Of a stretch of 49,664 nt of DNA, positions 27,766 to 36,454 are shown piece by piece (position 1 is the first letter of the stretch; every line of letters starts with the position of its first letter). Position numbers and translations under genes: made by a program. The notes below the pieces were generated by a model. The model did no database searches, was not told where the DNA came from, and saw only the letters and a list, made by a program, of their open reading frames with translations. Source of the stretch: a virus; IMG/VR virus record IMGVR_UViG_3300044646_001039, positions 1-49,664 of that record. One strand, given 5' to 3'.

Positions 27766-29317
27766 GCCGTACTATTTTGATGAGAACGCTGCCGAGCACG
27801 CATGCAACTTCTTCAAGTTGTTTCTCAGGCATAGTCGCGGTCGCTGGGCAGGCAAGCCGTTTGAGCTTCTGCCGTGGCAGCGAACTGACATCGTCCGCGA
27901 AGTGTTTGGATGGCGTCGAACCGCTGACGACCTGCGCAGGTACAGGACTGCATACATCGAAGTGCCGAAAAAAAACGGCAAGAGCACACTGCTTGCTGGC
28001 ATCGGGCTGTATCTACTGGTCGCCGACGGCGAGCCTGGAAGCGAAGTGTACGGCGCAGCTTGCGACCGCGAGCAGGCATCGATTATCTATCGCGAAGCCG
28101 CTGCGATGGTCCGCGCAAGCCCCGAATTGTCTCGTGTTCTAGAGATTGTCGAGAGCCGCAAGACGATAGCGATGCCGTCGCGTGCAGGGTTCTATCGCGT
28201 CCTCTCCGCTGACGGGTTTCGTGCCGAAGGCCTAAACATTCACGGCCTGCTGTTTGACGAGCTTCACGCACAGAAAGACAGGCGGCTGTTCGACTCTCTC
28301 CGGTACGGCGGCGCAGCCCGCGAGCAGCCGCTGCTGGTTTCAATCACGACTGCCGGGTACGACAGAAACTCAATTTGCTACGAGCAGCACCAGTACGCGA
28401 AGCGCATACTCGCCGACGAGGGAACTGACCCGACGTTCTTTGCATACATTGCCGCCGCTGACGATGCGGACGATTGGAAGCTGGAGGAAACGTGGCGCAA
28501 GGCAAACCCTTCACTTGGGTCAACCATGAAGGTGGATGACTTTGCCGCTGACTGCGCCGAAGCATCGCTGAGCAGCACGAAAGAAAACTCGTTCAAACGG
28601 TACAGGCTGAACATCTGGACGCAACAGGACACGCGGTGGATCAAGTCTGATGCCTGGGCCGCATGCTCGGACGGCCCGCCTGAGCCTCTTGAGGGTCGGC
28701 CTTGCTGGATTGGGCTGGATCTTGCGTACTCGCAAGACACTTCTGCTCTTGTTGCTGTGTTTCCGGCGGCGGATGGGTATGTAGATGTGTTTGCCAAGTT
28801 CTACATTCCGCAGGACATGATGGCAGACCGAGAGCGACGAGACAGGTTCCAGTATTCACAATACGTCCGTGAGGGATTCATAACCGCCACTCCCGGCAAC
28901 GTGACTGACTACGACTTCATCCGAAACGACATCGAGCAGTTCTCTGGCATCTACAACATCAGGAAGATTGCACTCGACCGATGGAACGCAACGCAACTGT
29001 CGAATCAGTTGCAGGGGCTTGGGCTTGATGTCGTTGGGTGGCCGCAGTCGTTCGCTGGCATGAATGGACCGAGCAGGCAGCTAGAAAATCTTCTAGAAAG
29101 CAAAAAACTAAGGCACGCAGGCAATCCCGTGCTCTCGTGGCAGGCCAACAACGCTAGCGTCAGGACCAACGCAGAAGGAAACATTCGGCCATTGAAGCCA
29201 AAGCCTAACGGCACTGAGCGCGTTGACGGCATCATTTCGCTTGTGATGGCCCTCGGCGCATGGTCTGCCGAAGAACACACGCCCCCCAGTCCCGAACCGC
29301 AGGTCATTGTGTTATGA
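27701..29317 (+). CDS. terL: terminase large subunit
   Basis: 538 aa. Packaging motor ATPase and headful/cos nuclease. Walker A-like VPKKNGKST (88-96), Walker B LLFDE (183-187), coupling region SITTAG, and nuclease Asp340 (IGLDLAYSQDT) with later acidic partners in the RNase H-like domain (IALDRWNATQL and the final VDGIISLVMALGA). Fits the Terminase_1/HK97 group. AGGTGA precedes ATG 27701. A run of eight A at about 27967 lies in frame and has no effect. Confidence 0.95.
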   Translation: MTVQRKIRFKRLSRSEALGLGEPYYFDENAAEHACNFFKLFLRHSRGRWAGKPFELLPWQRTDIVREVFGWRRTADDLRRYRTAYIEVPKKNGKSTLLAGIGLYLLVADGEPGSEVYGAACDREQASIIYREAAAMVRASPELSRVLEIVESRKTIAMPSRAGFYRVLSADGFRAEGLNIHGLLFDELHAQKDRRLFDSLRYGGAAREQPLLVSITTAGYDRNSICYEQHQYAKRILADEGTDPTFFAYIAAADDADDWKLEETWRKANPSLGSTMKVDDFAADCAEASLSSTKENSFKRYRLNIWTQQDTRWIKSDAWAACSDGPPEPLEGRPCWIGLDLAYSQDTSALVAVFPAADGYVDVFAKFYIPQDMMADRERRDRFQYSQYVREGFITATPGNVTDYDFIRNDIEQFSGIYNIRKIALDRWNATQLSNQLQGLGLDVVGWPQSFAGMNGPSRQLENLLESKKLRHAGNPVLSWQANNASVRTNAEGNIRPLKPKPNGTERVDGIISLVMALGAWSAEEHTPPSPEPQVIVL

Positions 29318-30627
29318 GCCTATCGTCCGACATGCAGAGCCGCGTGTACGACATCACGCCTGATCGTCGTTTCTTTGGGTCGCTGCTGGACGATGACTAT
29401 GGGTTTGCTCGCGGGTCTTCGTCTGGCGTCCGAGTGACCAGCGAGAACGCACTTACTTCTACGGTTGTGCTTGCTTGCGTGCGAGTGCTGGCCGAGACAG
29501 TTGCCAGCCTGCCCCTGCACGTCTATGAGCGGCTGTCTAATGGCGGGCGGCAGCGGTACCAAGGCTGGCTCGACCAGCTTCTGTCAATCACCCCGAACGC
29601 ATGGATGACCAGTTTTGAGTGGCTGGAAACGTCGATGGTGCACGCTGGGCTGTACGGCGCGTGCTACTCAGAGATTGTCCCTGGACCGGCCGGGTCAATT
29701 TCCGAACTGCTGCCGCTCCACCCAAGCCGAATGAAGGCAGAGCGGATCGAGAACGGACGGCTGCGATTCACCTACACCGAGCCGAACGGTTCTAGGACTG
29801 TCTACTCGCAAGACCAGATTTTTCGCGTGACGTGGATGAGTCGCGACGGCATCACGCCTAGCATCCCTGTGGATCTTGGTAAGGAGGCCATTGGGCTTGC
29901 TCGTGCTTGCGAAATGCACGGCGCGAGGTACTTCGGAAATGGTGCTCGCCCAGGCGTTGTGCTTGAGACTGACGCGAACATGGCGCCCGAGGCGGCCGAG
30001 CGATTGCGTGAGAACTGGGAGCGCATGCACCGTGGCCCAGATAAGTCCAGCAAGACTGCTGTGCTAACAGGCGGGCTGAAGGCACACGAGCTTGAGGGCC
30101 AGAGCAACAACGATTCGCAGTTTCTTGAGGCCCGGCGTTTTCAGGTTGAAGAAATCTGCCGCCTCTACAGAGTTCCTCCACACATGATTCAGGATCTGAC
30201 TCGGGCCACATATTCCAATATCGAGCAGCAAAGCATCGATTTTGTGCAGTATTCAATTCTGCCATGGCTTCGTCGTTTTGAAAAAGCGTTTGCAAGAGAC
30301 TTGATAGCTGATCCGCAGAAACACTTTGCGTCTTTTGATACGTCGCATTTGATGCGTGGCGATGCCCAGGCGCGGTCCAGCTATTACACGGCAATGATTG
30401 ATCGCGGAATCATGTCGATCAACGAAGTGCGCGCCGTCGAGAACCTGAATCCTATCGAGGGCGGCGATTCCCACTACTTCCCGCTGAACATGACAACCGT
30501 TGAGAAAGTTGCCGCTGGAGATGCGCCGCCGTCCGAGGGAGTTTCTGCAACTCCTGCCGTTTCAGATGGACCTGCTGTCACGCCCGATGAGTCCTTGCAG
30601 GATACGGATGACACAGATGGCAATTGA
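29314..30627 (+). CDS. HK97-type portal protein
   Basis: 437 aa, ATGA-coupled to terL. Portal pattern: TSTVVLACVRVLAETVASLP, then LPLHPSRM, FRVTWMSRDG, ALVL-like stem and the signature YSNIEQQSIDFVQYSILPWL. The C-terminal tail is Ala/Pro/Asp-rich and disordered. Forms the dodecameric channel for DNA at one head vertex. Confidence 0.95.
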   Translation: MSLSSDMQSRVYDITPDRRFFGSLLDDDYGFARGSSSGVRVTSENALTSTVVLACVRVLAETVASLPLHVYERLSNGGRQRYQGWLDQLLSITPNAWMTSFEWLETSMVHAGLYGACYSEIVPGPAGSISELLPLHPSRMKAERIENGRLRFTYTEPNGSRTVYSQDQIFRVTWMSRDGITPSIPVDLGKEAIGLARACEMHGARYFGNGARPGVVLETDANMAPEAAERLRENWERMHRGPDKSSKTAVLTGGLKAHELEGQSNNDSQFLEARRFQVEEICRLYRVPPHMIQDLTRATYSNIEQQSIDFVQYSILPWLRRFEKAFARDLIADPQKHFASFDTSHLMRGDAQARSSYYTAMIDRGIMSINEVRAVENLNPIEGGDSHYFPLNMTTVEKVAAGDAPPSEGVSATPAVSDGPAVTPDESLQDTDDTDGN

Positions 30628-31054
30628 TCGCGAGCTTCAGTCGTACGCTGAGGACGATAACGAACGCGAGTTGGCTGTTGCCGTCGGCGGCATGCAGACT
30701 CAGGGATCCGCTCCTGTTGATGTCGTTGTCATCAAGGACGGAATTGCCGTTGTTGGAATAGAGTTGAAGACTGTTTTGACCAATGGCAATGACAAGATAA
30801 CCATGAAGGCCGCTGCGATTGAACGCAAGCACGAATGGGCGTCCCGTACTGGGGCGTCACTCCACACTATCGTGTTTGATGACCGGCTTGTTTTCGGCCA
30901 GGACGGAAGAAAACTGCCTGAGCATCGCCGCGTGTATCACCGCCCTGGCTGCGGTTCGTTTCGGCTGTGCAACATGCAAGAGGTTGTTGGTGGAGTCGAT
31001 GGTGTCGCCAGTCTTCTAGAACAATACGGAGGATGCCGTGCAGCGAACGCTTGA
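30608..31054 (+). CDS. nuclease- or toxin-like head-region protein
   Basis: 148 aa (ATG 30608; ATG 30617 also possible). It starts inside the portal gene and ends inside the protease gene. The core VDVVVIKDGIAVVGIELKT has D...E-x-K spacing as in PD-(D/E)XK, followed by NDKITMKAAAIERKHEWA, LHTIVFDDRL and GCGSFRLCNMQ. The K-T...N-D-K-I-T-M and H-T-[IV]-V-x-D-x-R elements recall the small phage nuclease domains (Barnase/EndoU/ColE5-like) attached to head-morphogenesis proteins. As a free-standing protein between portal and protease it could be packaged or process nucleic acid. Fold uncertain. Confidence 0.5.
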   Translation: MTQMAIDRELQSYAEDDNERELAVAVGGMQTQGSAPVDVVVIKDGIAVVGIELKTVLTNGNDKITMKAAAIERKHEWASRTGASLHTIVFDDRLVFGQDGRKLPEHRRVYHRPGCGSFRLCNMQEVVGGVDGVASLLEQYGGCRAANA

Positions 31055-31763
31055 GCTTGGTGAGTTTGGCGACATTGAGCGGCGGTTTGTCGCCGTTGAG
31101 CAAGACGACGTTGCTGTGCCGCTGCTCCGCGTCGAGCGGCGCGCTGCATCCGAGGGTGGCGATGACAAAACCGCCTACATTGTCGGGTACGCTGCTCGCT
31201 TTGGCGTCGATTCGCTGGACGGTGCGGTCGGTGAGTTCACCGAGCGGATCGACCCCGGTGCCTTCGCAATCGTCTCCGAGCGGCGTGGCCGCAAGAACCC
31301 GCTGATGACGCGGGCGTTGTTCAACCACGACAGCAACATGCCGCTGGCCCGCTACCCCGACACGCTCAAGCTGGGCGTGGACGAAATCGGACTGCGGTAC
31401 GAGTTCCCGGTGCCGCCCACCACCTACGGCCAAGACTTGCTTGCCTTGATCGAAGGCGGCATCGTGCGTGGCAGTTCGTTCGCGTTCACCATCGCCCGCG
31501 ACGGCGAGCAGTGGACCGTGGACGAGAACGGGCGGCACATCCGCACGATCACGCGGGTGGGCGACCTCTTTGATGTTGGACCCGTGACGTATCCTGCTTA
31601 CGGCGACGGCGGGTTGGACGTTGCACGGCGGTCGTTCGACACGCAGGCACGCAAGGCACAGAAGCGTGCCGAGGCCACCGTCAAACTTGCCTTGCGAACT
31701 ACGGAACTTAAGGCCAAGCACGCTGACCTCACGGAGTGGCTCAAGGCTAATGCTGCACGCTAA
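31038..31763 (+). CDS. HK97-family prohead protease
   Basis: 241 aa, GTG 31038 with GGAGGA. Protease fold features: YIVGYAARFGVDSLDGA, catalytic His in LFNHDSN, Ser in VRGSSFAFT, and VGPVTYPAYGDG near the end. A charged helical tail (~60 aa) may dock in the prohead. Cuts the delta domain of the capsid protein and the scaffold during maturation. Confidence 0.92.
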   Translation: MQRTLELGEFGDIERRFVAVEQDDVAVPLLRVERRAASEGGDDKTAYIVGYAARFGVDSLDGAVGEFTERIDPGAFAIVSERRGRKNPLMTRALFNHDSNMPLARYPDTLKLGVDEIGLRYEFPVPPTTYGQDLLALIEGGIVRGSSFAFTIARDGEQWTVDENGRHIRTITRVGDLFDVGPVTYPAYGDGGLDVARRSFDTQARKAQKRAEATVKLALRTTELKAKHADLTEWLKANAAR

Positions 31764-31926
31764 GAAACGCTCTGGCGACAAGTGTGACTGCGGCAATGGA
31801 CAACTAAGGACGATCACCAGCAAACCGCGAGGTGAGTTCCAGCTTCGCTACCTTGAGTGCAAGCTGTGCGGTACACGCTGCCGCTGCATTGTTCGTGCGG
31901 CTGACATTCGCAAGCGTTCTACATAG
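31750..31926 (+). CDS. small zinc-ribbon-like protein
   Basis: 58 aa, ATG 31750 overlapping the end of the protease gene by 14 nt. KCDCGNGQLRTI and YLECKLCGTRCRC provide paired Cys like a zinc ribbon with a beta-hairpin between, reminiscent of Ogr/Delta-type late-gene activators. It sits right before the capsid gene, so regulation of late genes or a structural role is possible. Short; no search done. Confidence 0.5.
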   Translation: MLHAKKRSGDKCDCGNGQLRTITSKPRGEFQLRYLECKLCGTRCRCIVRAADIRKRST

Positions 31927-32017
31927 AACGCTCCCGAGCGACGGGTTCGCCGTTTCCTCCTACGTTCGGTGACAGAGGCACTGTGTCTCTGCACGAATCA
32001 CTTGGAGGTTCTTTCTC
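31927..32017 (+). promoter_or_regulatory. capsid-gene leader with hairpin
   Basis: 91-nt gap. CAGAGGCAC/GTGTCTCTG (31973-31981 with 31983-31991, one G-T pair; the innermost pairs would open to make a loop) lies 26 nt before the capsid start, followed by ACTTGGAGG as a strong ribosome site. It may stabilise the capsid mRNA or help initiation. No clear -35/-10. Confidence 0.4.
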
Positions 32018-33475
32018 ATGGCTGACGCTCTGCCCGCCGATTCCGCTGCCGACGTTGTTGCCGACGGCAAGCAAGTCAATGTGCTGCTCGACACTCTCGC
32101 CAGCGTGCTGGCTGAGATGGGCGTGATTGGCGACGAGGGCGAAGCCGCTTCGGCCGACGAGCCTGAAGCCGTTGGTGCCGAGCGGACGGCCAAGCTGGAG
32201 GAACTCTGCCAGCGCGCCGAGGGCCTCAAGAGCCAGATCGATCGACTCCGCAAGATCGCCGCCAAGGAACGCGAACTGCGGGCGGTGCTAAACCGTGCTG
32301 CCCCTGCCCCTGCCCCGGTCGTCGTCGCTGAAGACGCGGCCACCATCACCGAGGAAAAGCCGATGACCAACTTCGCCGTCCCGCGTGTTTCGCATGTTCG
32401 TGGTTTCCGCCCCGGTGCCGACGTTGGCGAGCGTGCCTACAAGGCCGGTCAGTTCTTCCGCTCCGCGCTCGGCGATGCCGAGGCGAAGCGGTGGATTGCC
32501 GACAACGCTCCCGAGTACCGGGCGCAGGGTTACACGACCGACTCGCTCGGCGGCAACCTCCTGCCCGCTCCGGTGTTGGATGAGGTCATCGTGCTGGTCA
32601 ACGAGTTCGGCCAGTTCGTTCCGAACGTCCGCAGCGTGACGATGACTTCCGAGACGCTCTCGATTCCGAAGCGTGCCGGTGGCCTGACCGGCTACTGGGT
32701 TTCGGAGAACAACACGATCACCGACAGCAACGCATCGTGGTCGCGGGTCAACCTCGTCGCCAAGAAGCTCGCCGTCAGCAACCGGCTGTCGAACGAGATT
32801 CTGGCCGACTCGCTCATCGACCTTTCTTCGTACATCGTGACGGAGATCGGCCGTGCGTTCGCCAAGACCATCGACGACGCTGGGTTCAACGGCGACGGCA
32901 CCTCTGCTCACGGCGGCATCACCGGCGTGGTCAAGGCGATGGAGGCGACGACCGGCACCAACCCCGTTGTGCCGCTCGCTGGTCGCTATCGCTCGGCCAC
33001 CGCGACGAGCTTCGAAACGCTCTCCATCGCCGACTTTACGACCGCGATGGCTGCTCTTCCGATGTACGCGAGGAGCAACGCCAAGTGGTTTATCTCGCCC
33101 GCCGGCTTCGCGGCGTCGATGCAGCGGCTCGCTCTCACCAGCGGCAGCGGCACCGGCCTCGCGGGCGGCAACACGCAGAACGACGTGCAGAACGCACTCG
33201 GCCTGCGGTTCATGGGCTACCCGGTCGTGCTGGTCAACGTGATGGACAGCGTGCTCGGTTCCGACTCGGCCAAGACCAAGGTGCTGTTCGGCGATCTGGA
33301 GCTCGGTGCCATCTACGGCGACCGCAAGGCCATGACGATCCGCACCAGCCAGGACCGCTACGCGGAACTCGACCAGACCCTCATGGTCGCCGTCAACCGC
33401 TTCGACATCGCCGTGCACGGCGTCGGCACGTCGAGCGAAGTCGGTGCGATTGTGGCGATGCAGACCAAGGCTTGA
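32018..33475 (+). CDS. HK97-type major capsid protein with delta domain
   Basis: 485 aa. Residues 1-~115 are a scaffolding delta domain: acidic, Ala-rich, with a coiled coil (KLEELCQRAEGLKSQIDRLR, 59-78). The mature HK97 fold starts near residue 116 (PMTNFAVPRVS; probable protease cut). Fold markers: GGNLLPAPVLDEVIV, TGYWVSENNTITDSNASW (E-loop area), LSNEILADSLIDLSSYI, ALGLRFMGYPVVLVN and the closing HGVGTSSEVGAIVAMQT. Strong GGAGG start and a strong terminator behind it indicate high, separate expression. Confidence 0.95.
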   Translation: MADALPADSAADVVADGKQVNVLLDTLASVLAEMGVIGDEGEAASADEPEAVGAERTAKLEELCQRAEGLKSQIDRLRKIAAKERELRAVLNRAAPAPAPVVVAEDAATITEEKPMTNFAVPRVSHVRGFRPGADVGERAYKAGQFFRSALGDAEAKRWIADNAPEYRAQGYTTDSLGGNLLPAPVLDEVIVLVNEFGQFVPNVRSVTMTSETLSIPKRAGGLTGYWVSENNTITDSNASWSRVNLVAKKLAVSNRLSNEILADSLIDLSSYIVTEIGRAFAKTIDDAGFNGDGTSAHGGITGVVKAMEATTGTNPVVPLAGRYRSATATSFETLSIADFTTAMAALPMYARSNAKWFISPAGFAASMQRLALTSGSGTGLAGGNTQNDVQNALGLRFMGYPVVLVNVMDSVLGSDSAKTKVLFGDLELGAIYGDRKAMTIRTSQDRYAELDQTLMVAVNRFDIAVHGVGTSSEVGAIVAMQTKA

Positions 33476-33528
33476 TACGCAGGACGTGACTAGAGGGCAA
33501 GGAAGCCCGCAAGCCTCGTGACCAAGAT

Positions 33529-33565
33529 GCGGGGAGGTAGGCAAGCCTACCTCCCCGCTTTCTTT
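33529..33565 (+). terminator. Rho-independent terminator after the capsid gene
   Basis: Perfect 13-bp stem GCGGGGAGGTAGG/CCTACCTCCCCGC (33529-33541 with 33546-33558), 4-nt CAAG loop and TTTCTTT tail. It would end most capsid mRNA and reduce transcription into the connector genes. It ends 14 nt before the next start codon. Confidence 0.9.
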
Positions 33566-33578
33566 GAAGGACGCGCCT

Positions 33579-34265
33579 GTGCAATACAACAATCTCGTCT
33601 TCACTAACTTCTACCTTGGCGAAACCGGGCGGCGGTATCGCTCGCTGCAGAAGATCGTGCAGCCCATCGTCGAGCCGGTGTCGCTTGCTGAGTTAAAGGC
33701 ACACGTCCGCGTCGAGCATGAGGACGAGGACGCCTACCTGCTTGGCCTCATCATGGCGGCGAGGCAGTATTGCGAGCAGCGTATCGAGCGATGCTTTGTG
33801 GACACTCGGCTGGAAATGAAGCTCGACACGTTCCCGGTCGGCATTGAACTCCCGCTGCCGATGCCGCCGTTCTCGCCGACGCCCGGCAGACAGGCCATCG
33901 AGGTCAACTACCTCAACGTCACGTTGCAAGAGCTTGCCGTGACCGAGGCTGTGCCGGTCATCACCAGCCAACCCGGCACGTTCCTCGCTCACCGGGCAAG
34001 CACGCCCGCTGTGCTGACGCCCAACGTCAACGGCTACTGGCCCGTGACGGGGCCGATCCGTGCGGCCGTGACGATTCGCTGGTGGGCCGGATACGGCGAC
34101 TCTGGGCTGGCCGTCCCCAAACCCATCCGGCACGCCATCCTCATGCTGGCGGCTCACTGGTACGGCCAGCGGGAGGCCGTGGCCGTCAACATCGGCAACG
34201 CTCCTTCCGTTCCGTACGGCGTTGACGAACTGCTGTCCATGTTCTCTTGGGGGAGTTATGCCTGA
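33579..34265 (+). CDS. head-tail connector (gp6-like)
   Basis: 228 aa, GTG 33579 with GAAGGA. PVSLAELKAHVRVEHEDEDA, then LLGLIMAARQYCEQRIERCF is the diagnostic start of gp6-like adaptor proteins. The end (PIRHAILMLAAHWYGQREAV, then PYGVDELLSMF) also fits. A long beta-rich middle of ~110 residues is an insertion relative to the short family members. Ring under the portal. Confidence 0.85.
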   Translation: MQYNNLVFTNFYLGETGRRYRSLQKIVQPIVEPVSLAELKAHVRVEHEDEDAYLLGLIMAARQYCEQRIERCFVDTRLEMKLDTFPVGIELPLPMPPFSPTPGRQAIEVNYLNVTLQELAVTEAVPVITSQPGTFLAHRASTPAVLTPNVNGYWPVTGPIRAAVTIRWWAGYGDSGLAVPKPIRHAILMLAAHWYGQREAVAVNIGNAPSVPYGVDELLSMFSWGSYA

Positions 34266-34674
34266 CGCCAACGCTCGCGTGTCGTTTGCCTTGACCGCGC
34301 AGGTGCGGGACGACGGCCCGTTCCCGTCGTGCCAGACGTACCCGGCATCGTTTGAGCGGTACCTGACCAACGGCACGACCGGGCAGACTGTCAGCAAGGT
34401 GTACGCGACGACCGGCACAGTTGGCAGCACGCCGACCACGCTGCCGGTGGCATCGACGCTCTCCCGCGTGAAGCTCTGGTACGTCGAGAACCTTGCCGCC
34501 GCCACCGCGACTGCCGCTGCCGACGTGACTGTGGCTGGCGCGCCGGTAAACGGCACCGTCGCTCGCGGCCAGATGGTGCTGGCGACGAACGATTACACGG
34601 GGTGGACCGCCGCCAGCGTGACCATCACCGGCACGGCTGGCACGTCCTACAAGATCATCGCGTTGGGGAACTAG
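34258..34674 (+). CDS. putative neck/head-tail or decoration protein
   Basis: 138 aa, ATG 34258 with GGGGGAG, overlapping the previous gene by 8 nt. All-beta, Thr/Ala/Val-rich (VSKVYATTGTVGSTPTTLP, VKLWYVENLAAATATAAADV, ASVTITGTAGTSYKII). Uses a TAG stop. Role by position only: virion protein of the neck or head surface. Confidence 0.5.
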   Translation: MPDANARVSFALTAQVRDDGPFPSCQTYPASFERYLTNGTTGQTVSKVYATTGTVGSTPTTLPVASTLSRVKLWYVENLAAATATAAADVTVAGAPVNGTVARGQMVLATNDYTGWTAASVTITGTAGTSYKIIALGN

Positions 34675-34676
34675 CC

Positions 34677-35015
34677 TTGGCTTTGACTGCCGGGACGCTA
34701 CGCCGCCGAGTGACCATCGAAAAGCTGAGCGACCAAACGCTCAATGCTTTCGGTGAGTCTGTCCAAACGTCTGACCAGTGGATTGTCGTGCGTAGCGTGT
34801 GGGCTGGCGTAATGGCGATCAACGCTCGCGAGATTGTGCAAAGCGACCGCACGCAAAACACCATTACTTACAAAGTGCGGATGCGGGCGCAGCCAGACCT
34901 GACGACGAAGCACCGGCTGCGGTGGCAGGGCGGCGTACTAAACATTCAGAGCATTGTGCTGCGTGGCGCACGGCTGGAAGAACAAGAAATCCTCTGCGCA
35001 GAACAGGTGGACTAA
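34677..35015 (+). CDS. head-tail joining protein (SPP1 gp16-like)
   Basis: 112 aa, TTG 34677, 9 nt after GGGGAA. GTLRRRVTIEKLSDQTLNAF, WIVVRSVWAGVMAINAREI, ITYKVRMRAQPDLTTKHRL and LNIQSIVLRGARLEEQEIL match the small head-tail joining family. A head-completion stopper before tail attachment. Base composition is less GC-rich than the flanking genes. Confidence 0.8.
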   Translation: MALTAGTLRRRVTIEKLSDQTLNAFGESVQTSDQWIVVRSVWAGVMAINAREIVQSDRTQNTITYKVRMRAQPDLTTKHRLRWQGGVLNIQSIVLRGARLEEQEILCAEQVD

Positions 35016-35602
35016 TGGGCGGCTTTGGCGGAACGCTCAAGCGTCAGGGGTATGCAAGCAATACCGTCCGTTTTGAGGGCGACGAGTACCTGCTTGCCGC
35101 CCTGCAATCACTGCCTGACGTTATCTGCAAAAAGTATCTGACTTTGGCGATTGGCGCTGGACTTGAGCCTGTGAAGGCCGCTCTTACTGCAAACACTCCG
35201 GTCGGGCTTGCCGGCACGCTGAAGGCGTCAGTTGGCAGTGCCGTAAAGTTCTATCGATACAAAAAGGGGGTTGGCACTGCGTTTGGGATTGTTGGGTACA
35301 GACGCGACATGAAGGCTGCTGGTGGGCGAGCTATGCACTCGCACCTCATTGAGCACGGGACCGAAGATCGTTTCCCAAAAAACGGGCCGTACCTGTCGTC
35401 GTACAGATCTGGCGACACGCCGCCCGCTTCTTGGTACGGCCCCTGGCCTATGTTTGCCCGTCGCGTGGCTGGCGTTCGCGCAATGCGCCCGCTTGGAAAT
35501 GCTTTTGCAGCTACTAGCAGTCAGGCGAGAGACATCATCATACGCGAGATGCAGGCGGGCCTTGAGGCTGGCATTGCCGAGGCATCAAGGGAAGGACTTT
35601 GA
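35015..35602 (+). CDS. tail completion protein (HK97 gp10-like)
   Basis: 195 aa, TAATG overlap. RFEGDEYLLAALQSLPDVIC, then PVKAALTANTPVGLAGTLK, then HSHLIEHGTEDRF fit HK97 gp10-type proteins, which end at the C-terminus with a helix (ARDIIIREMQAGLEAGIAEA). Completes the tail before joining the head. Overlaps the next gene start (TGATG). Confidence 0.75.
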   Translation: MGGFGGTLKRQGYASNTVRFEGDEYLLAALQSLPDVICKKYLTLAIGAGLEPVKAALTANTPVGLAGTLKASVGSAVKFYRYKKGVGTAFGIVGYRRDMKAAGGRAMHSHLIEHGTEDRFPKNGPYLSSYRSGDTPPASWYGPWPMFARRVAGVRAMRPLGNAFAATSSQARDIIIREMQAGLEAGIAEASREGL

Positions 35603-36051
35603 TGCAGCAGGACGTTCCCGAGAAATACGTTCACTGGAAGCTGACAAGCGACCCCGGCACGGCCACGCTGTTCGGCTTTCGCGTCTACCCGATCATCGCC
35701 CCGCAGGGGGCGACCAAGGCCGACAACGGAGGCGTGTTGACGTTTGCCGTGTTCCGGCGGCTGTCGGTCAACCGCGACACCAAGACTCTCGCCATCGGCG
35801 TCGAGGAGGAGGCCGTTGCATACACGATCCAAGTGGACACCTACGCGGAAAGCTACGCCGCAGTCCGCACTGCCGCCAACGCCGTGACGAGCGTTCTACA
35901 CGGAGCGACGGAACAGGTGTGGGGCAGTAACGTGTTCTATAGCCTGCTGAAGACGGAGCAGGACGACATCGTGGTGCCGGTAGACGGCAAGGCCATGCCC
36001 ATCTACTCGGTGGGCCAGCAGTACGAAATACGAGTCACATCGACGTTCTAG
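35602..36051 (+). CDS. tail terminator (DUF3168-like)
   Basis: 149 aa, ATG 35602. LTFAVFRRLSVNRDTK, GVEEEAVAYTIQVDTYAESY and AVRTAANAVTSVLHG follow the DUF3168 tail-completion pattern (strand, then R-x-Q-[IV]-D-x-Y, then helix). Caps the tail tube end that meets the head. Good AGGAGG follows for the next gene. Confidence 0.75.
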   Translation: MQQDVPEKYVHWKLTSDPGTATLFGFRVYPIIAPQGATKADNGGVLTFAVFRRLSVNRDTKTLAIGVEEEAVAYTIQVDTYAESYAAVRTAANAVTSVLHGATEQVWGSNVFYSLLKTEQDDIVVPVDGKAMPIYSVGQQYEIRVTSTF

Positions 36052-36063
36052 CAGGAGGCAGGG

Positions 36064-36444
36064 ATGCCAGACGCACAAGGCAGCACGATTGAATCTTCGC
36101 AGGGCAACGGCGGGTTCACGTTCGGCACTGCCACGTTCAAGATCACATCGCTCGACGTGTCCGCGACGGCGGCTCAGACCGACGTGTCGCATCTCGGTCT
36201 GACCGTGAACGCCAAGCGGATTCTCAAGAAGTCACCGCTGAACGACTCGCCGGAAGTGAAGATCGACTTCATCGGCAACTCGCTCCCCGCCGTCGGCACG
36301 AAGAGCACGTTCGTACTGACCGGCTCGTTCGCGTCCACCAAGGCGGGCGATTGCACGAAGGCAATCTGCACGCAGGCCAGCCTCAAGGCGGCTGTCGGTG
36401 AAATCATCAAGGGTTCTGCCACGTTCAAGCTCTCCAAGACCTGA
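36064..36444 (+). CDS. tail tube-like protein, paralog 1
   Basis: 126 aa, ATG 36064 with AGGAGG 6-11 nt upstream. All-beta. Shares the ESSQGNGGFTFGTATFKITS start and AAVGEIIKGSATFKLSKT end with the next two genes. One of the three is likely the major tail tube; the others may be minor or variant tube subunits. Confidence 0.65.
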   Translation: MPDAQGSTIESSQGNGGFTFGTATFKITSLDVSATAAQTDVSHLGLTVNAKRILKKSPLNDSPEVKIDFIGNSLPAVGTKSTFVLTGSFASTKAGDCTKAICTQASLKAAVGEIIKGSATFKLSKT

Positions 36445-36454
36445 GAGGTAATTC

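Noticed and set aside
27960-27985. Run of eight A in terL as a possible slippery site
   Set aside because: No downstream hairpin or alternative open frame, and the frame through it encodes the Walker A motif correctly.
32288-33604. 438-aa antisense ORF opposite the capsid gene
   Set aside because: Arg/Val/Gly-rich mirror of high-GC capsid codons; it even crosses the terminator at 33529.
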